A stretch of DNA of 64,000 nt from Spirochaetia bacterium (GTDB lineage Bacteria; Spirochaetota; Spirochaetia; Treponematales; Treponemataceae): contig CAAGGF010000077.1 in assembly GCA_900769325.1 (NCBI GenBank), positions 1 to 64,000 on the forward strand, read 5' to 3'. Numbering within the stretch: the stretch's first letter is position 1; each line of letters starts with the position of its first letter. The position numbers and the translations under genes are program-made. The notes under the pieces are model-generated. The model was not told the DNA's origin. It was given only the letters and a program-made list of their open reading frames with translations, and searched no databases. Shown piece after piece: positions 32,893 to 41,461 of the stretch.

Positions 32893-32921
32893 TTGACAGT
32901 TTTTTTTTTATGTTATATGAT
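32893..32921 (+). promoter_or_regulatory. Strong sigma-70 promoter of the tRNA operon
   Basis: A consensus TTGACA (32893-32898) is separated by exactly 17 bases from TATGAT (32916-32921). The expected start is near 32928, 24 bases before tRNA-Thr. It lies directly after the glgA stop. Confidence 0.85.
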
Positions 32922-32951
32922 GTTTACATATTCAACGCAATAAGTTGATTT

Positions 32952-33024
32952 GCTACCTTAGCTCAGCTGGTAGAGCACGTGATTTGTAATCTCGGGGTCG
33001 TGGGTCCAAATCCTACAGGTAGCT
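32952..33024 (+). tRNA. tRNA-Thr (anticodon TGT)
   Basis: A cloverleaf is formed by the perfect acceptor pairs GCTACCT/AGGTAGC, D stem GCTC/GAGC, and anticodon loop TTTGTAA (TGT). The anticodon stem CGTGA/TCTCG has one U-U mismatch (29-41). The T loop reads TCCAAAT, with C instead of U at position 55. It is 73 bases with no encoded CCA, and is the first gene of a Thr-Tyr operon. Confidence 0.9.
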
Positions 33025-33032
33025 TTAAGTTT

Positions 33033-33115
33033 GGGGAGTTTCTAGAGTGGTCAAATAGGACAGACTGTAAATCTGTTGGGTCCTCCCTTCGTAGGTTCGA
33101 ATCCTTCACTCCCCA
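33033..33115 (+). tRNA. tRNA-Tyr (anticodon GTA)
   Basis: Class II tRNA of 83 bases with a long variable arm. The acceptor GGGGAGT/ACTCCCC is perfect, the anticodon stem ACAGA/TCTGT is perfect and the loop CTGTAAA gives GTA. The T stem GTAGG/CCTTC has a U-U mismatch at its second pair. It follows tRNA-Thr by 8 bases and ends just before a terminator. Confidence 0.93.
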
Positions 33116-33121
33116 ATTTTT

Positions 33122-33150
33122 AAGAGTTAGTTATTCTAACTCTTTTTTAT
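33122..33150 (+). terminator. Rho-independent terminator of the tRNA-Thr/Tyr operon
   Basis: AAGAGTTAG (33122-33130) pairs fully with CTAACTCTT (33136-33144) around a five-base loop, followed by a T tract. Confidence 0.9.
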
Positions 33151-33238
33151 TTTAAACGCATTTTTTTATATGAGAAAATTTTGAAGTAAGCCTACTGTGT
33201 TTTCCTCATTTTGATAAAACTTAAAATGTTTTTCCGGT

Positions 33239-33267
33239 TTGACAAACTGCATTTATTACTTTAAATT
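33239..33267 (+). promoter_or_regulatory. Promoter of the MBL-hydrolase/mltG/dnaG/rpoD unit
   Basis: TTGACA (33239-33244) and TAAATT (33262-33267) are separated by 17 bases. The expected start is about 33274. AAGGAAAGAGG is the ribosome binding site for the GTG start at 33287. No terminator is seen before dnaG and rpoD, so this promoter may serve the whole run. Confidence 0.6.
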
Positions 33268-33286
33268 ATAAGGAAAGAGGCACTAA

Positions 33287-34231
33287 GTGAAAATTCAGTT
33301 TTGGGGAGTGCGAGGTTCTGTTCCCGCTCCTGTGACACCAATGCAGATCCAGTCAAAAATTTCTGCAATAATTCAGCGTATTTCTCCAAAAGATGTAATT
33401 TCTCCAGAAGCAAAAGAAAAATTTATTTCAACGCTCCCGGACTGGCAGTTCGGAACTGCAGGCGGAAACACTCCCTGTATTTCAATTACTTCAGATGACG
33501 GTTTTCAGATTGTCTTAGACTGCGGAACTGGCATCAGGTGCTACGGAAAATCTCTTTCACAAGATGCTTCACCTGAATTCCACATTTTTATTTCGCACTT
33601 TCACTGGGATCACATTCAGGGGCTTCCGTTTTTTGACCAGGCGTTCTTGCCAAAAACTGTCCTTAATTTTTATTCTTTTTCAGAAAACGCAGAACAAATT
33701 TTACGCAATCAGATGATTCAGCCTTATTTTCCGGTAACTTTTGATTCTTTTACAAAAAATGTCAATTTTAAATCCCTTTTGCACGGCTCTTCATTTAACA
33801 TCGGAAATCTTCAGGTTTTCTGCTGTAAAATGTCTCATCCAGGCTCTTCATTTTCATATACATTCATCGAAAACTCAAAGAAATTTGTCTATGCAACAGA
33901 TGTAGAACTTTCCGATGCAGATTACACAGAAGATTCAGAACATATAAATTCTTTTAAAGATGCAGACATTATCGTTTTAGATTCGCAATATACTGTAGAA
34001 GAGGCAAACAGAAAAGTAAACTGGGGTCATTCAGCGTTCTGCAGTGCAATTGATTTTGCCGTTCACTGGAACATTAAAAAAATTTATCTTTACCACCACG
34101 AACCGTCTTATGATGATAAAAAACTTAATTCAATTCTTCTTTCTGCAAGATGGTATGCAAAATATATCGTTCATTCAAAAATAGAAGTTTATCTGTCAAC
34201 AGAAAACACAGAAATTACCTTAAAAGGCTAA
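33287..34231 (+). CDS. MBL-fold metal-dependent hydrolase
   Basis: A 314-residue metallo-beta-lactamase-fold protein. Metal ligands are H104, H106, D108 and H109 in SHFHWDHIQG, then H in KMSHPG, D in YATDVE and the late H in YLYHHEP. An N-terminal KIQFWGVRGSVPAP is typical of the PhnP/RNase Z-like branch acting on phosphodiesters. The start is GTG with a strong ribosome binding site. Substrate unknown. It leads an operon into a 64-residue protein and mltG. Confidence 0.87.
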   Translation: MKIQFWGVRGSVPAPVTPMQIQSKISAIIQRISPKDVISPEAKEKFISTLPDWQFGTAGGNTPCISITSDDGFQIVLDCGTGIRCYGKSLSQDASPEFHIFISHFHWDHIQGLPFFDQAFLPKTVLNFYSFSENAEQILRNQMIQPYFPVTFDSFTKNVNFKSLLHGSSFNIGNLQVFCCKMSHPGSSFSYTFIENSKKFVYATDVELSDADYTEDSEHINSFKDADIIVLDSQYTVEEANRKVNWGHSAFCSAIDFAVHWNIKKIYLYHHEPSYDDKKLNSILLSARWYAKYIVHSKIEVYLSTENTEITLKG

Positions 34232-34235
34232 AATT

Positions 34236-34430
34236 ATGAAAGAAAATTCATCAAATTTTACAGGTTCCTATTCTTTTTCACAGGAAGAAATCCTTGCACT
34301 TGCAAAATTGTTTCGCAACGATGAAAATAACATTCCGTTCAGTTTATTTAAATTTTCAAAATATATTGAATCATTGATTTACAGCAATATGACTTTAGAA
34401 GAGGTTGATAAATTTTATAATGAAGACTAG
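34236..34430 (+). CDS. Small protein of unknown function (64 residues)
   Basis: A short acidic protein with no cysteines, signal peptide or membrane span, probably helical (SQEEILALAKLF, MTLEEVDKFYNED). It starts 4 bases after the MBL gene stop and overlaps mltG by 11 bases, so it is translationally locked between two genes and likely real. No family is recognised. Confidence 0.65.
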   Translation: MKENSSNFTGSYSFSQEEILALAKLFRNDENNIPFSLFKFSKYIESLIYSNMTLEEVDKFYNED

Positions 34431-35469
34431 AAAAAAAATTATTCTTTTATCAATTTTTCTCATCATTGCATTTGCTCTTTCATTGTCGCTTTATTTAATT
34501 TTTTCTCTAAAACCTTTAACATCAGAAGAAAAATCTGTCTTAAAAAAGATTGAAGTTCCTGACAACACGACAGTAAAAGGTGTTGCTTCTATCTTAAAAA
34601 ATGAAAACCTTATTAAAAATGAAAAAGTTTTTTACCTTGCAGCACGATTTCCTTTTGTAACATCGTTATTCGGTTTTGATTTTCAGAAGTTAAATTTAAA
34701 AAGCGGCGTATATAAGATAAAAAGCTCGATGAGCGTTTCTGAAATTTTTAAAATTCTTTCCTCTGGTGTTCAGGATTATATTGTAGTTGCAATTCCAGAG
34801 GGACTTACTGTTTCAAAAATTGCAAAAAAACTTGAAGAATTAAATGTCTGTTCAAAAGAAAAGTTTATAAAAGAGTCTAAAAATCCTGAACTTCTTTCAA
34901 AATTTGACATTCCCTCTGATTCGTTTGAAGGCTACCTTTTCCCGGATACATATTTTTTTACGCCTAAAATGGATGAACAGACCGTTATTTCAGAAATGTG
35001 CAGGAATATGATCAATCACTTGAAACAAATCCCTGAATATAATTTGCTTTCAAAAGAAGAACTGAATCAAAAGATAATTCTTGCATCAATTATCGAGCGC
35101 GAATACCGAATAAAAGAAGAAGCGGCGTTAATTTCAAGTGTTTTCAATAACAGGCTAAAAATCAACATGGGCCTTTATTCCTGTGCAACAATTGAATACA
35201 TCATTACAGAAATCGAACATAAACCACATCCAGATGTAATTACTTACGAAGATTTAAAAATCGACAGTCCTTATAACACATATAAATGGGCAGGTCTTCC
35301 TCCGGGAGCAATTTCAAATCCGGGATTAGTTGCACTGACGGCTAGCGTAAGACCTGAAAAAACAAATTATTACTATTTTACGCTTGTAGACCCTGTAAAA
35401 GGCCGTCATGTTTTTTCAAAAGATTTTCAAACACACATAAACAAAGGCTATTCGGCAAAAACAAAGTAA
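34420..35469 (+). CDS. mltG: Endolytic murein transglycosylase MltG
   Basis: A 349-residue YceG-family enzyme that cleaves nascent glycan strands at the inner membrane. One N-terminal span (about 7-25) anchors it, followed by a LysM-like region and the catalytic domain with the ASIIEREYRIKEEA motif, whose Glu is catalytic, and the later GLPPGAISNPG. The ATG at 34420 overlaps the preceding small gene; the TTG at 34405 abuts GAGG too closely to be used. dnaG follows after 3 bases. Confidence 0.92.
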   Translation: MKTRKKIILLSIFLIIAFALSLSLYLIFSLKPLTSEEKSVLKKIEVPDNTTVKGVASILKNENLIKNEKVFYLAARFPFVTSLFGFDFQKLNLKSGVYKIKSSMSVSEIFKILSSGVQDYIVVAIPEGLTVSKIAKKLEELNVCSKEKFIKESKNPELLSKFDIPSDSFEGYLFPDTYFFTPKMDEQTVISEMCRNMINHLKQIPEYNLLSKEELNQKIILASIIEREYRIKEEAALISSVFNNRLKINMGLYSCATIEYIITEIEHKPHPDVITYEDLKIDSPYNTYKWAGLPPGAISNPGLVALTASVRPEKTNYYYFTLVDPVKGRHVFSKDFQTHINKGYSAKTK

Positions 35470-35472
35470 ATT

Positions 35473-37263
35473 ATGGCAGGATATATTTCAAAAGAAACAA
35501 TCGAAGAAATTCAAAAAAAAGCAGACATCGTTTCAATAGTCAGCGAATATACAAAACTTGAAAAACGCGGAACTGATTATTGGGGCTGCTGTCCATTTCA
35601 TCACGAAAAAACGCCTTCTTTTCATGTTGAACCTGACAAAAGGTTTTTCTACTGTTTTTCCTGTCATGCAGGCGGTGATGTAATAAAATTTCTCATGGAA
35701 TCAGAAAAGATTTCCTACGCAGAAGCGATTACTTCTCTTGCAAAGAAAACTGGCACGGAAATAATTTATTCAGGAAACAGTCAGAACTTCAGCAGCACAG
35801 AAGATAAAAACGCAAAAAAAATAGACGAACTAAAAGACTTATACGACAGAACTGCTTCGATGTTTCATTATTTTCTTCTTGAAACTGAACAGGGAAAGTC
35901 AGCATATAAATATATAAAAGAACGCGGGCTTTCCGATGAAACGATTGAAAAATTTAAATTAGGTTATGCACCAAAAGATTTGCACTGGCTTAAAAAATTT
36001 CTTCTTTCAAAAAATTTTACAGAAGATTTTCTAAAAACTTCAGGGCTTTTCAGTTCAAAATATCCTGACATTTCTTTTTTTTCAAACAGGCTTATGTTTC
36101 CTATTTTTGACAGATACGGAAAAGTTGTTGCCATGGGCGGAAGAAAATTAGATGAAAATCCAAAGACGCCAAAATACTTAAATTCGGGAGAAATGCTTCA
36201 GTATAAAAAAGGGGAAACGCTGTACGCTTTCAATTTTGCAAAAAAAGCCATAAAAGAAAATAAAAAAGTAATTTTCTGCGAAGGTTACATGGACTGTATT
36301 GCTTATCATCAGTGCGGAATTGAATACGCTGTAGCACCTTTAGGAACTGCGCTTACCGAAGAACAGATAAAAATAATTCAGCCTTTTTGCGATGAGGTTC
36401 TTCTGTCTTTTGATTCAGACGGAGCAGGACAGAAAGCAACAGAACGGGCTATTTATATGCTCAGACGCAATAACATTACTGTAAAAATCATAAAACTTTC
36501 AGGCGGAAAAGACCCTGCGGAAATAATGCTTAATTTGGGCAAAAAAATATTGACAACTGAAGTTTCTTGTGCTATACTAGATATTGACTTTTTATTATCT
36601 AAACTAGGGGCAGAGTATTCAATTAATACTCCGGAAGGAAAAACAAAAGCAGCTCTTGCTTTTTTCCCTTATGTCGATTCCCTTCAGTCAGATATACAAA
36701 AAGAGTCAAGTCTTGAACAATTGTGTCAAGCATTCAATTTAAAGCCGGAGGCTGTAAAGAGAGATTTCGAAAATCGTGAAAAAGCCGCAGAACGAATAAA
36801 ATTCCGGCAGCCAGATGTAAACAAACCCCAGATGTCAATCAAATTGAACGCCGAATTGCGAGGTTTACTGGCAATAATAGCCAACTTAGACAAGTATAAA
36901 ACAATCCGTAGCGAGCTTTCAGATGTAGTTTTCGAAGATTCTTCAGCAAGAAAACTTTATGAAATTCTTGAATGCTGTTTTCAAGAAGAATCTTTATCGC
37001 TTGTAAGCATATTAAATCACTGTGATGATTCGCGTTTATCAAATATTATCACTAAGGTTATTTCCTTAGGAGAGTTTAAAGACAATTCAGAAAACGCCAT
37101 TCTTGATTCAATAAAACTGCTGAAGCGTAAATATTTTGAAAGAAAAAGAGATGATTTACAAAATCAGATTAAAAATTTCAAAGTAGTTACACAGGACGAT
37201 CAGATTCAATTCAACAAACTCATTCAGGAAAAAATTGAACTTGACAGAATGCTCATTCATTAA
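35473..37263 (+). CDS. dnaG: DNA primase
   Basis: A 596-residue replication primase. The N-terminal CHC2-type zinc finger is at about 39-65 (CPFHHEKTPSF, FYCFSCH), the primase core follows, and a Toprim domain starts near 265 (IFCEGYMDC) with the DSDGAG acidic motif. The C-terminal 170 residues form the helicase-interacting region. The start follows mltG by 3 bases, and rpoD follows after 21 bases, which is the classic macromolecular-synthesis pairing without rpsU. Confidence 0.95.
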   Translation: MAGYISKETIEEIQKKADIVSIVSEYTKLEKRGTDYWGCCPFHHEKTPSFHVEPDKRFFYCFSCHAGGDVIKFLMESEKISYAEAITSLAKKTGTEIIYSGNSQNFSSTEDKNAKKIDELKDLYDRTASMFHYFLLETEQGKSAYKYIKERGLSDETIEKFKLGYAPKDLHWLKKFLLSKNFTEDFLKTSGLFSSKYPDISFFSNRLMFPIFDRYGKVVAMGGRKLDENPKTPKYLNSGEMLQYKKGETLYAFNFAKKAIKENKKVIFCEGYMDCIAYHQCGIEYAVAPLGTALTEEQIKIIQPFCDEVLLSFDSDGAGQKATERAIYMLRRNNITVKIIKLSGGKDPAEIMLNLGKKILTTEVSCAILDIDFLLSKLGAEYSINTPEGKTKAALAFFPYVDSLQSDIQKESSLEQLCQAFNLKPEAVKRDFENREKAAERIKFRQPDVNKPQMSIKLNAELRGLLAIIANLDKYKTIRSELSDVVFEDSSARKLYEILECCFQEESLSLVSILNHCDDSRLSNIITKVISLGEFKDNSENAILDSIKLLKRKYFERKRDDLQNQIKNFKVVTQDDQIQFNKLIQEKIELDRMLIH

Positions 37264-37284
37264 TTGCCAAAAAAAGGTGGAATA

Positions 37285-39063
37285 ATGGAGCTCGAACAGA
37301 ATCCTGTTATTGAAAAGCTGCTTAATTACGCAAAGAACAAAAATATTATTTCATGGGAAGAAATCTCTGCTTTTGTCGGTGAAGAATTCTTTAAATCCCC
37401 TGAAATGGAAAAAGTATTTCAACTTTTAACTCAGAATAATATTCAGGTCGTTGAATCTTCATTGGAAGAAGACGAAGATGATGTCCTTGAAGAAGATGAC
37501 GACATTATTCGTGACGATGATGATATTCCCGATGACGAAAAAGATGATTCAAAAACAAAAATCGTAAACGGTGATAAAGAATCAAGCGTTGATGATCCAA
37601 TCAGGCTTTACCTTCGTGAAATCGGAAAAGAAAACCTTCTTACCGGAGAACAGGAAGTTGAGCTTTCAAAACAGATGGAAAACGGCAAGAACATCATCGA
37701 AAATGTCATTATAAAATCCGGCATAATAATTCCTGAATTTTTTGCCATTGCACAGAAAGCGTTTACAAAAATCGATTTACATGAACCTGGAAAAGGCAAA
37801 AAAGAACTCAACGAAGAAATGACGGAAAAACGCCGTTTAAAAAGCAGTTACAGCGAATATATAAAACCCGTTCTCCCTGAAATGAAGCAGTATATGGCTC
37901 AGAAAAAACTGCTTAAAGATTCTGGCAGAATGAACGAAATATTTGATGATCCTCTTCTAAAAGAATTAAAGCAGAAAATAAACCCGACTCTTCAGAATGT
38001 TACAATTCAAACAGAAGAACTTGATAATTTCATCAAAAAATTCAAAGATGCAACAAAAAAAATAGAAGAATATCATCAAAAGCAGGAAAAAAAGATGAAG
38101 GAACTTCGCATTTCAACTCCTTTAGCTTTGCGAAGTCTTGGTCGCCGTCTTTCCATGCGTTCTGAATCAAGTAAACTTGAGGCGGAACTTAATATGTCAA
38201 CAGATGATATTCGCGATGTTTATACCCAAATTCAAAAAATTGACAGAAAACTTCAGTCGCTTGAATATGATTTTGAAAACACCGTTGATGAAATTCTTGA
38301 TAAGGCAAAAGAAATCGAATTCGGAAGCAAAATGATGGAGCAGGCCAAAAATAAACTCATCAATGCAAACTTGAGGCTTGTAGTTTCAATTGCAAAAAAA
38401 TATACAAACCGCGGACTTCAGTTTTTTGACCTTGTTCAGGAAGGAAACATCGGACTTATCAAAGCTGTAGAAAAATTTGAATATCGAAAAGGATTTAAAT
38501 TTTCAACTTATGCTACATGGTGGATTCGTCAGGCAATTACAAGAAGCATTTCAGATCAGGCTAGAACAATCAGAGTTCCTGTTCACATGATAGAACAGAT
38601 TAACAAAGTCGTAAGGGAAAGCCGTCAGCTTCTTCAAAAACTTGGAAGGGAACCAACAGATGAAGAAATTGCACAGCAGCTTCACTGGCCGATTTCCCGC
38701 GTAAAGCAGGTAAAAAATGTTGCTCGTGAGCCTATTTCTCTTGAAACTCCAATCGGTGAAGAAGAAGATTCACTTTTAGGAGATTTCATCGAAGACAAAG
38801 AAGTAGAAAATCCGGCAAATCAGACTGCGTATACTCTTTTAAAAGAACAGCTTAACACAGTTCTAGAGTCCCTTCCAAAGCGTGAACAGGATGTCTTGAA
38901 AATGAGGTTCGGTCTTGACGACGGATATTCTCTTACACTTGAAGAAGTCGGTCTTACATTCAATGTTACAAGAGAGCGAATACGCCAGATTGAAGCAAAA
39001 GCATTAAGACGCCTCCGCCATCCTAGAAGGGCAAACGGATTGCGTGATTTTATGGAAGTTTAA
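37285..39063 (+). CDS. rpoD: Primary sigma factor RpoD
   Basis: A 592-residue housekeeping sigma-70. Region 1.2 begins at about residue 93 (DDPIRLYLREIGKENLLTGEQE). Region 2 contains NLRLVVSIAKKYTNRGLQFFDLVQEGN and the -10 recognising YATWWIRQAI. Region 3 follows, and region 4 ends with VTRERIRQIEAKALRRLRHPRR. A strongly acidic tract (residues about 60-85) precedes region 1.2. The non-conserved region between 1.2 and 2.1 is about 200 residues. The ATG at 37285 has AGGTGG upstream; the TTG at 37264 is rejected. Confidence 0.96.
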   Translation: MELEQNPVIEKLLNYAKNKNIISWEEISAFVGEEFFKSPEMEKVFQLLTQNNIQVVESSLEEDEDDVLEEDDDIIRDDDDIPDDEKDDSKTKIVNGDKESSVDDPIRLYLREIGKENLLTGEQEVELSKQMENGKNIIENVIIKSGIIIPEFFAIAQKAFTKIDLHEPGKGKKELNEEMTEKRRLKSSYSEYIKPVLPEMKQYMAQKKLLKDSGRMNEIFDDPLLKELKQKINPTLQNVTIQTEELDNFIKKFKDATKKIEEYHQKQEKKMKELRISTPLALRSLGRRLSMRSESSKLEAELNMSTDDIRDVYTQIQKIDRKLQSLEYDFENTVDEILDKAKEIEFGSKMMEQAKNKLINANLRLVVSIAKKYTNRGLQFFDLVQEGNIGLIKAVEKFEYRKGFKFSTYATWWIRQAITRSISDQARTIRVPVHMIEQINKVVRESRQLLQKLGREPTDEEIAQQLHWPISRVKQVKNVAREPISLETPIGEEEDSLLGDFIEDKEVENPANQTAYTLLKEQLNTVLESLPKREQDVLKMRFGLDDGYSLTLEEVGLTFNVTRERIRQIEAKALRRLRHPRRANGLRDFMEV

Positions 39064-39070
39064 TTTGTTT

Positions 39071-39107
39071 TATGGCATCATAAAATCTTTAGTTTTTTGA
39101 TGCCATA
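39071..39107 (+). promoter_or_regulatory. Hairpin downstream of rpoD
   Basis: TATGGCATCA (39071-39080) pairs perfectly with TGATGCCATA (39098-39107) around a 17-base loop. No U tract follows, so a normal intrinsic terminator is unlikely; it may protect the rpoD mRNA end or act with Rho. Confidence 0.55.
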
Positions 39108-39209
39108 GACATAAACTTTATTTTAATATATTATTAAGTGCACCTTATGGAATCTGTCTTTATTTTTAGCAGGTTTCTATTTAAAAATAAAATTTAAGGA
39201 ATTACAGCT

Positions 39210-40088
39210 ATGGTAATGTCGGATATTTTTGATAAACTTAAAAATTTACAGAGTATTCTTGTAAGAAGGTACGAAGTTGAAAAACAGATAAGCGAAACTC
39301 CAATGCAGCTTGAATCTCAAAAAGAACTTCTTTCAAGGCTTAGAAAAGAATATATTACAAAAAATGCAGAATATGAAGAAACAAAAGAAAAAGTTGGAAA
39401 ACTTAAAGTAAATCTTGAAGAAACAGTAAAGACTCGTGAGATGGGCGAAAAAAATATGGACAACATCACAAGTCATAGGGATTTTGAACTTCTTGAAAAA
39501 CAGATTCAAAAAGCAAATGAAGAAGAAGCAAAATTCCGCAAAGAACTTCAAATAGAAGAAAAGAAACTTGAATCATTAAAAGAAAATTTAAATTCCACAG
39601 AAGAAATGATAAATTCGCAGGAAGAAGAATTAAATAAAAGCAGTGAACAGTTAAACACAGAAATTAATTCTTATAAAGCAGAACTCGATGAATTAAAAGC
39701 AACGGAAGATAAAATTACGCCAGATTTAGATTCAGAGATTCTTTTTAAATTTCAGAGAATTATAAAAAGAAATGCAGAAGGTATTGTTGCTGTAAGAAAC
39801 GGAGTATGCACTGGCTGCCACATGATTTTGCCTGGTCAGTTTGCAAATGAAGTAAGAAGCGGTGAAAATATTCTTTTCTGTCCGTATTGCAGTAGAATTC
39901 TTTTCTATGAAGAAGCAGACGGTTCAGATGATGATACATATTTCAATATTGATGATGCAGGAAGCCTTGTTGATATTGACGATGATGAAGACGAAGAAGA
40001 ATACGATGACGATTCTTACGATGAAGAAAAAGAAAATTCTTCTATTATTGATTCAGATGATGATATAGAAGAAGATTCTGACGAGTAA
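39210..40088 (+). CDS. CT398-like coiled-coil zinc-ribbon protein
   Basis: A 292-residue protein of the bacterial C4-type zinc-ribbon family exemplified by Chlamydia CT398. Residues 1-180 form a long antiparallel coiled coil rich in Glu and Lys. A zinc ribbon follows (CTGCH near 200 and FCPYC near 222). The last 60 residues are almost all Asp, Glu, Ser and Tyr. CT398 binds sigma-54 and secretion proteins in Chlamydia; this is literature knowledge and is not shown here. It lies between rpoD and rnpB and has AAGGA before the start. Confidence 0.8.
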   Translation: MVMSDIFDKLKNLQSILVRRYEVEKQISETPMQLESQKELLSRLRKEYITKNAEYEETKEKVGKLKVNLEETVKTREMGEKNMDNITSHRDFELLEKQIQKANEEEAKFRKELQIEEKKLESLKENLNSTEEMINSQEEELNKSSEQLNTEINSYKAELDELKATEDKITPDLDSEILFKFQRIIKRNAEGIVAVRNGVCTGCHMILPGQFANEVRSGENILFCPYCSRILFYEEADGSDDDTYFNIDDAGSLVDIDDDEDEEEYDDDSYDEEKENSSIIDSDDDIEEDSDE

Positions 40089-40093
40089 ATTTT

Positions 40094-40471
40094 CAGACGG
40101 AATATATAATCGCAGGGAATAGTTCTAATGACAGAATTATTCAATGAGGAAAGTCCGGGCTCCACCGGAAAAGATGCCGGATAATTACCGGGCAGTATTC
40201 AGATAATGTTCATTCATAAGCTGAATATTGACAGAAAGTGCAGCAGAAAATAAACCGCTTCTTTTGAAGTAAGGGTGAAAAGGCAGTGTAAGAGACTACC
40301 GCCTGTCATGGTAACATTCAGGGCAGTGCAAACCTCATCTGGAGCAAGATTGAACAGAAGTACAGTTTTCCGGGCTGCTTCGGGTAAATCGCTGGAAGTG
40401 CAGGGTAATCTGCATTCAGGATAGATGATTATGGCATTTAGCTTACAGAACCCGGCTTATTGTTCCGTCTG
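40094..40471 (+). ncRNA. rnpB: RNase P RNA (rnpB)
   Basis: Catalytic RNA of RNase P, which matures tRNA 5' ends. The universal core is clear: GAGGAAAGTCCGGGCTCC near 40145, GGGTGAAAAGGCAGTGTAAGAG near 40275, AAACCTCATCTGGAGCAAG, and the closing ACAGAACCCGGCTTA. The P1 helix sets the ends: CAGACGGAA (40094-40102) pairs with TTCCGTCTG (40463-40471). About 378 bases, a normal length for type A. It fills the 406-base gap between two protein genes. A T-rich run follows. Confidence 0.95.
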
Positions 40472-40494
40472 TTTTATTTTTAAAGTGTGGAAAA

Positions 40495-41448
40495 ATGATA
40501 GTTTTACAAAATAATGAAAATATTACTCATAGAAAAAATACTAAATTAAAAAAGTTTGCCGTCATTTTTTCGCTTTCAGTTTTTGTTGTTATTGTTATTT
40601 CACTTTTAATATTTATTTTAAACTTCTTTCTAAAAGACACAAAAGAAATAAAAAAAATCAAAGCCCTTTGGAATGAATATAATTATGAAGCGGTATACAA
40701 CACTTCAAAAGATTTTCTTCAAAACGATGCTTTCAATAATACGGCTTTAACATATAACGGTTATTCAGCCTTTTACCTTGCACTTTCACAACTTGATTCT
40801 TCCTTATCGCAAAATTACATTGACGAATCTATCAACAGCCTTAGGCTTGCATTACATTCAGCAAGAAAAAATTTAAAACCTCAGATTGCATACATGCTTG
40901 GAAAAGCGTATTTTTATAAAAATTCTATAAATTCTTATTATTATTCTGATTTGGCAATAAAATATCTTACTATGGCAAAAAATTCAGGGTACAAGGCCGA
41001 TGATATTTCAGAATACTTAGGCTTGAGTTATGCTTCTCTTGGTCAGACTATGGACAGTATAAAAGAATTTACGGAAGCACTTCTTTATAGGGATTCGGAT
41101 TTTCTTCTGCTTTCAATTGCAGAACAATATAATAAGGCTGGTCTTCCAAATGTGAGCATGCAGTATCTTTTTCGGGTAATTCAGAATTCACAAAATGAAG
41201 AACTGGTTTTAAAAAGTCGGCTTTTACTTGGAAATATATATCTTGATGATGGAAAATATGCAGATGCAAAAAATGAATTCGATGAAATTCTAAAATTAAA
41301 TAAAAATTCTGCTGATGCATATTATTCAATCGGCTTGATATATGAAAAACAGGGTGAAATGGTAAAGGCTCGTGCTGAATGGAGAAAAGCCCTTAAAGCA
41401 CAAGTAAATCATCCTAGTGCATTAGCCAAAATGTCAGCAAACAGATAA
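40495..41448 (+). CDS. Membrane-anchored TPR-repeat protein
   Basis: A 317-residue protein with one N-terminal membrane span (about residues 24-48) and repeated tetratricopeptide-like helices over about 60-317 (for example AYYSIGLIYEKQGEMVKARAEWRKALK). The TPR part probably faces the periplasm. It precedes mreB by 13 bases and thus belongs to the rod-shape operon, so a scaffolding role in cell-wall assembly is plausible but inferred. Confidence 0.82.
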   Translation: MIVLQNNENITHRKNTKLKKFAVIFSLSVFVVIVISLLIFILNFFLKDTKEIKKIKALWNEYNYEAVYNTSKDFLQNDAFNNTALTYNGYSAFYLALSQLDSSLSQNYIDESINSLRLALHSARKNLKPQIAYMLGKAYFYKNSINSYYYSDLAIKYLTMAKNSGYKADDISEYLGLSYASLGQTMDSIKEFTEALLYRDSDFLLLSIAEQYNKAGLPNVSMQYLFRVIQNSQNEELVLKSRLLLGNIYLDDGKYADAKNEFDEILKLNKNSADAYYSIGLIYEKQGEMVKARAEWRKALKAQVNHPSALAKMSANR

Positions 41449-41461
41449 ATGGGGGATAAAA

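Noticed and set aside
33287..34231. MBL hydrolase as the detached ComEC nuclease domain
   Set aside because: Its N-terminus (FWGVRGSVPAP) and AGGNTPC motif belong to the PhnP/RNase Z-like branch, not to ComEC-type MBL domains, and it lies over 20 kb away in another operon.
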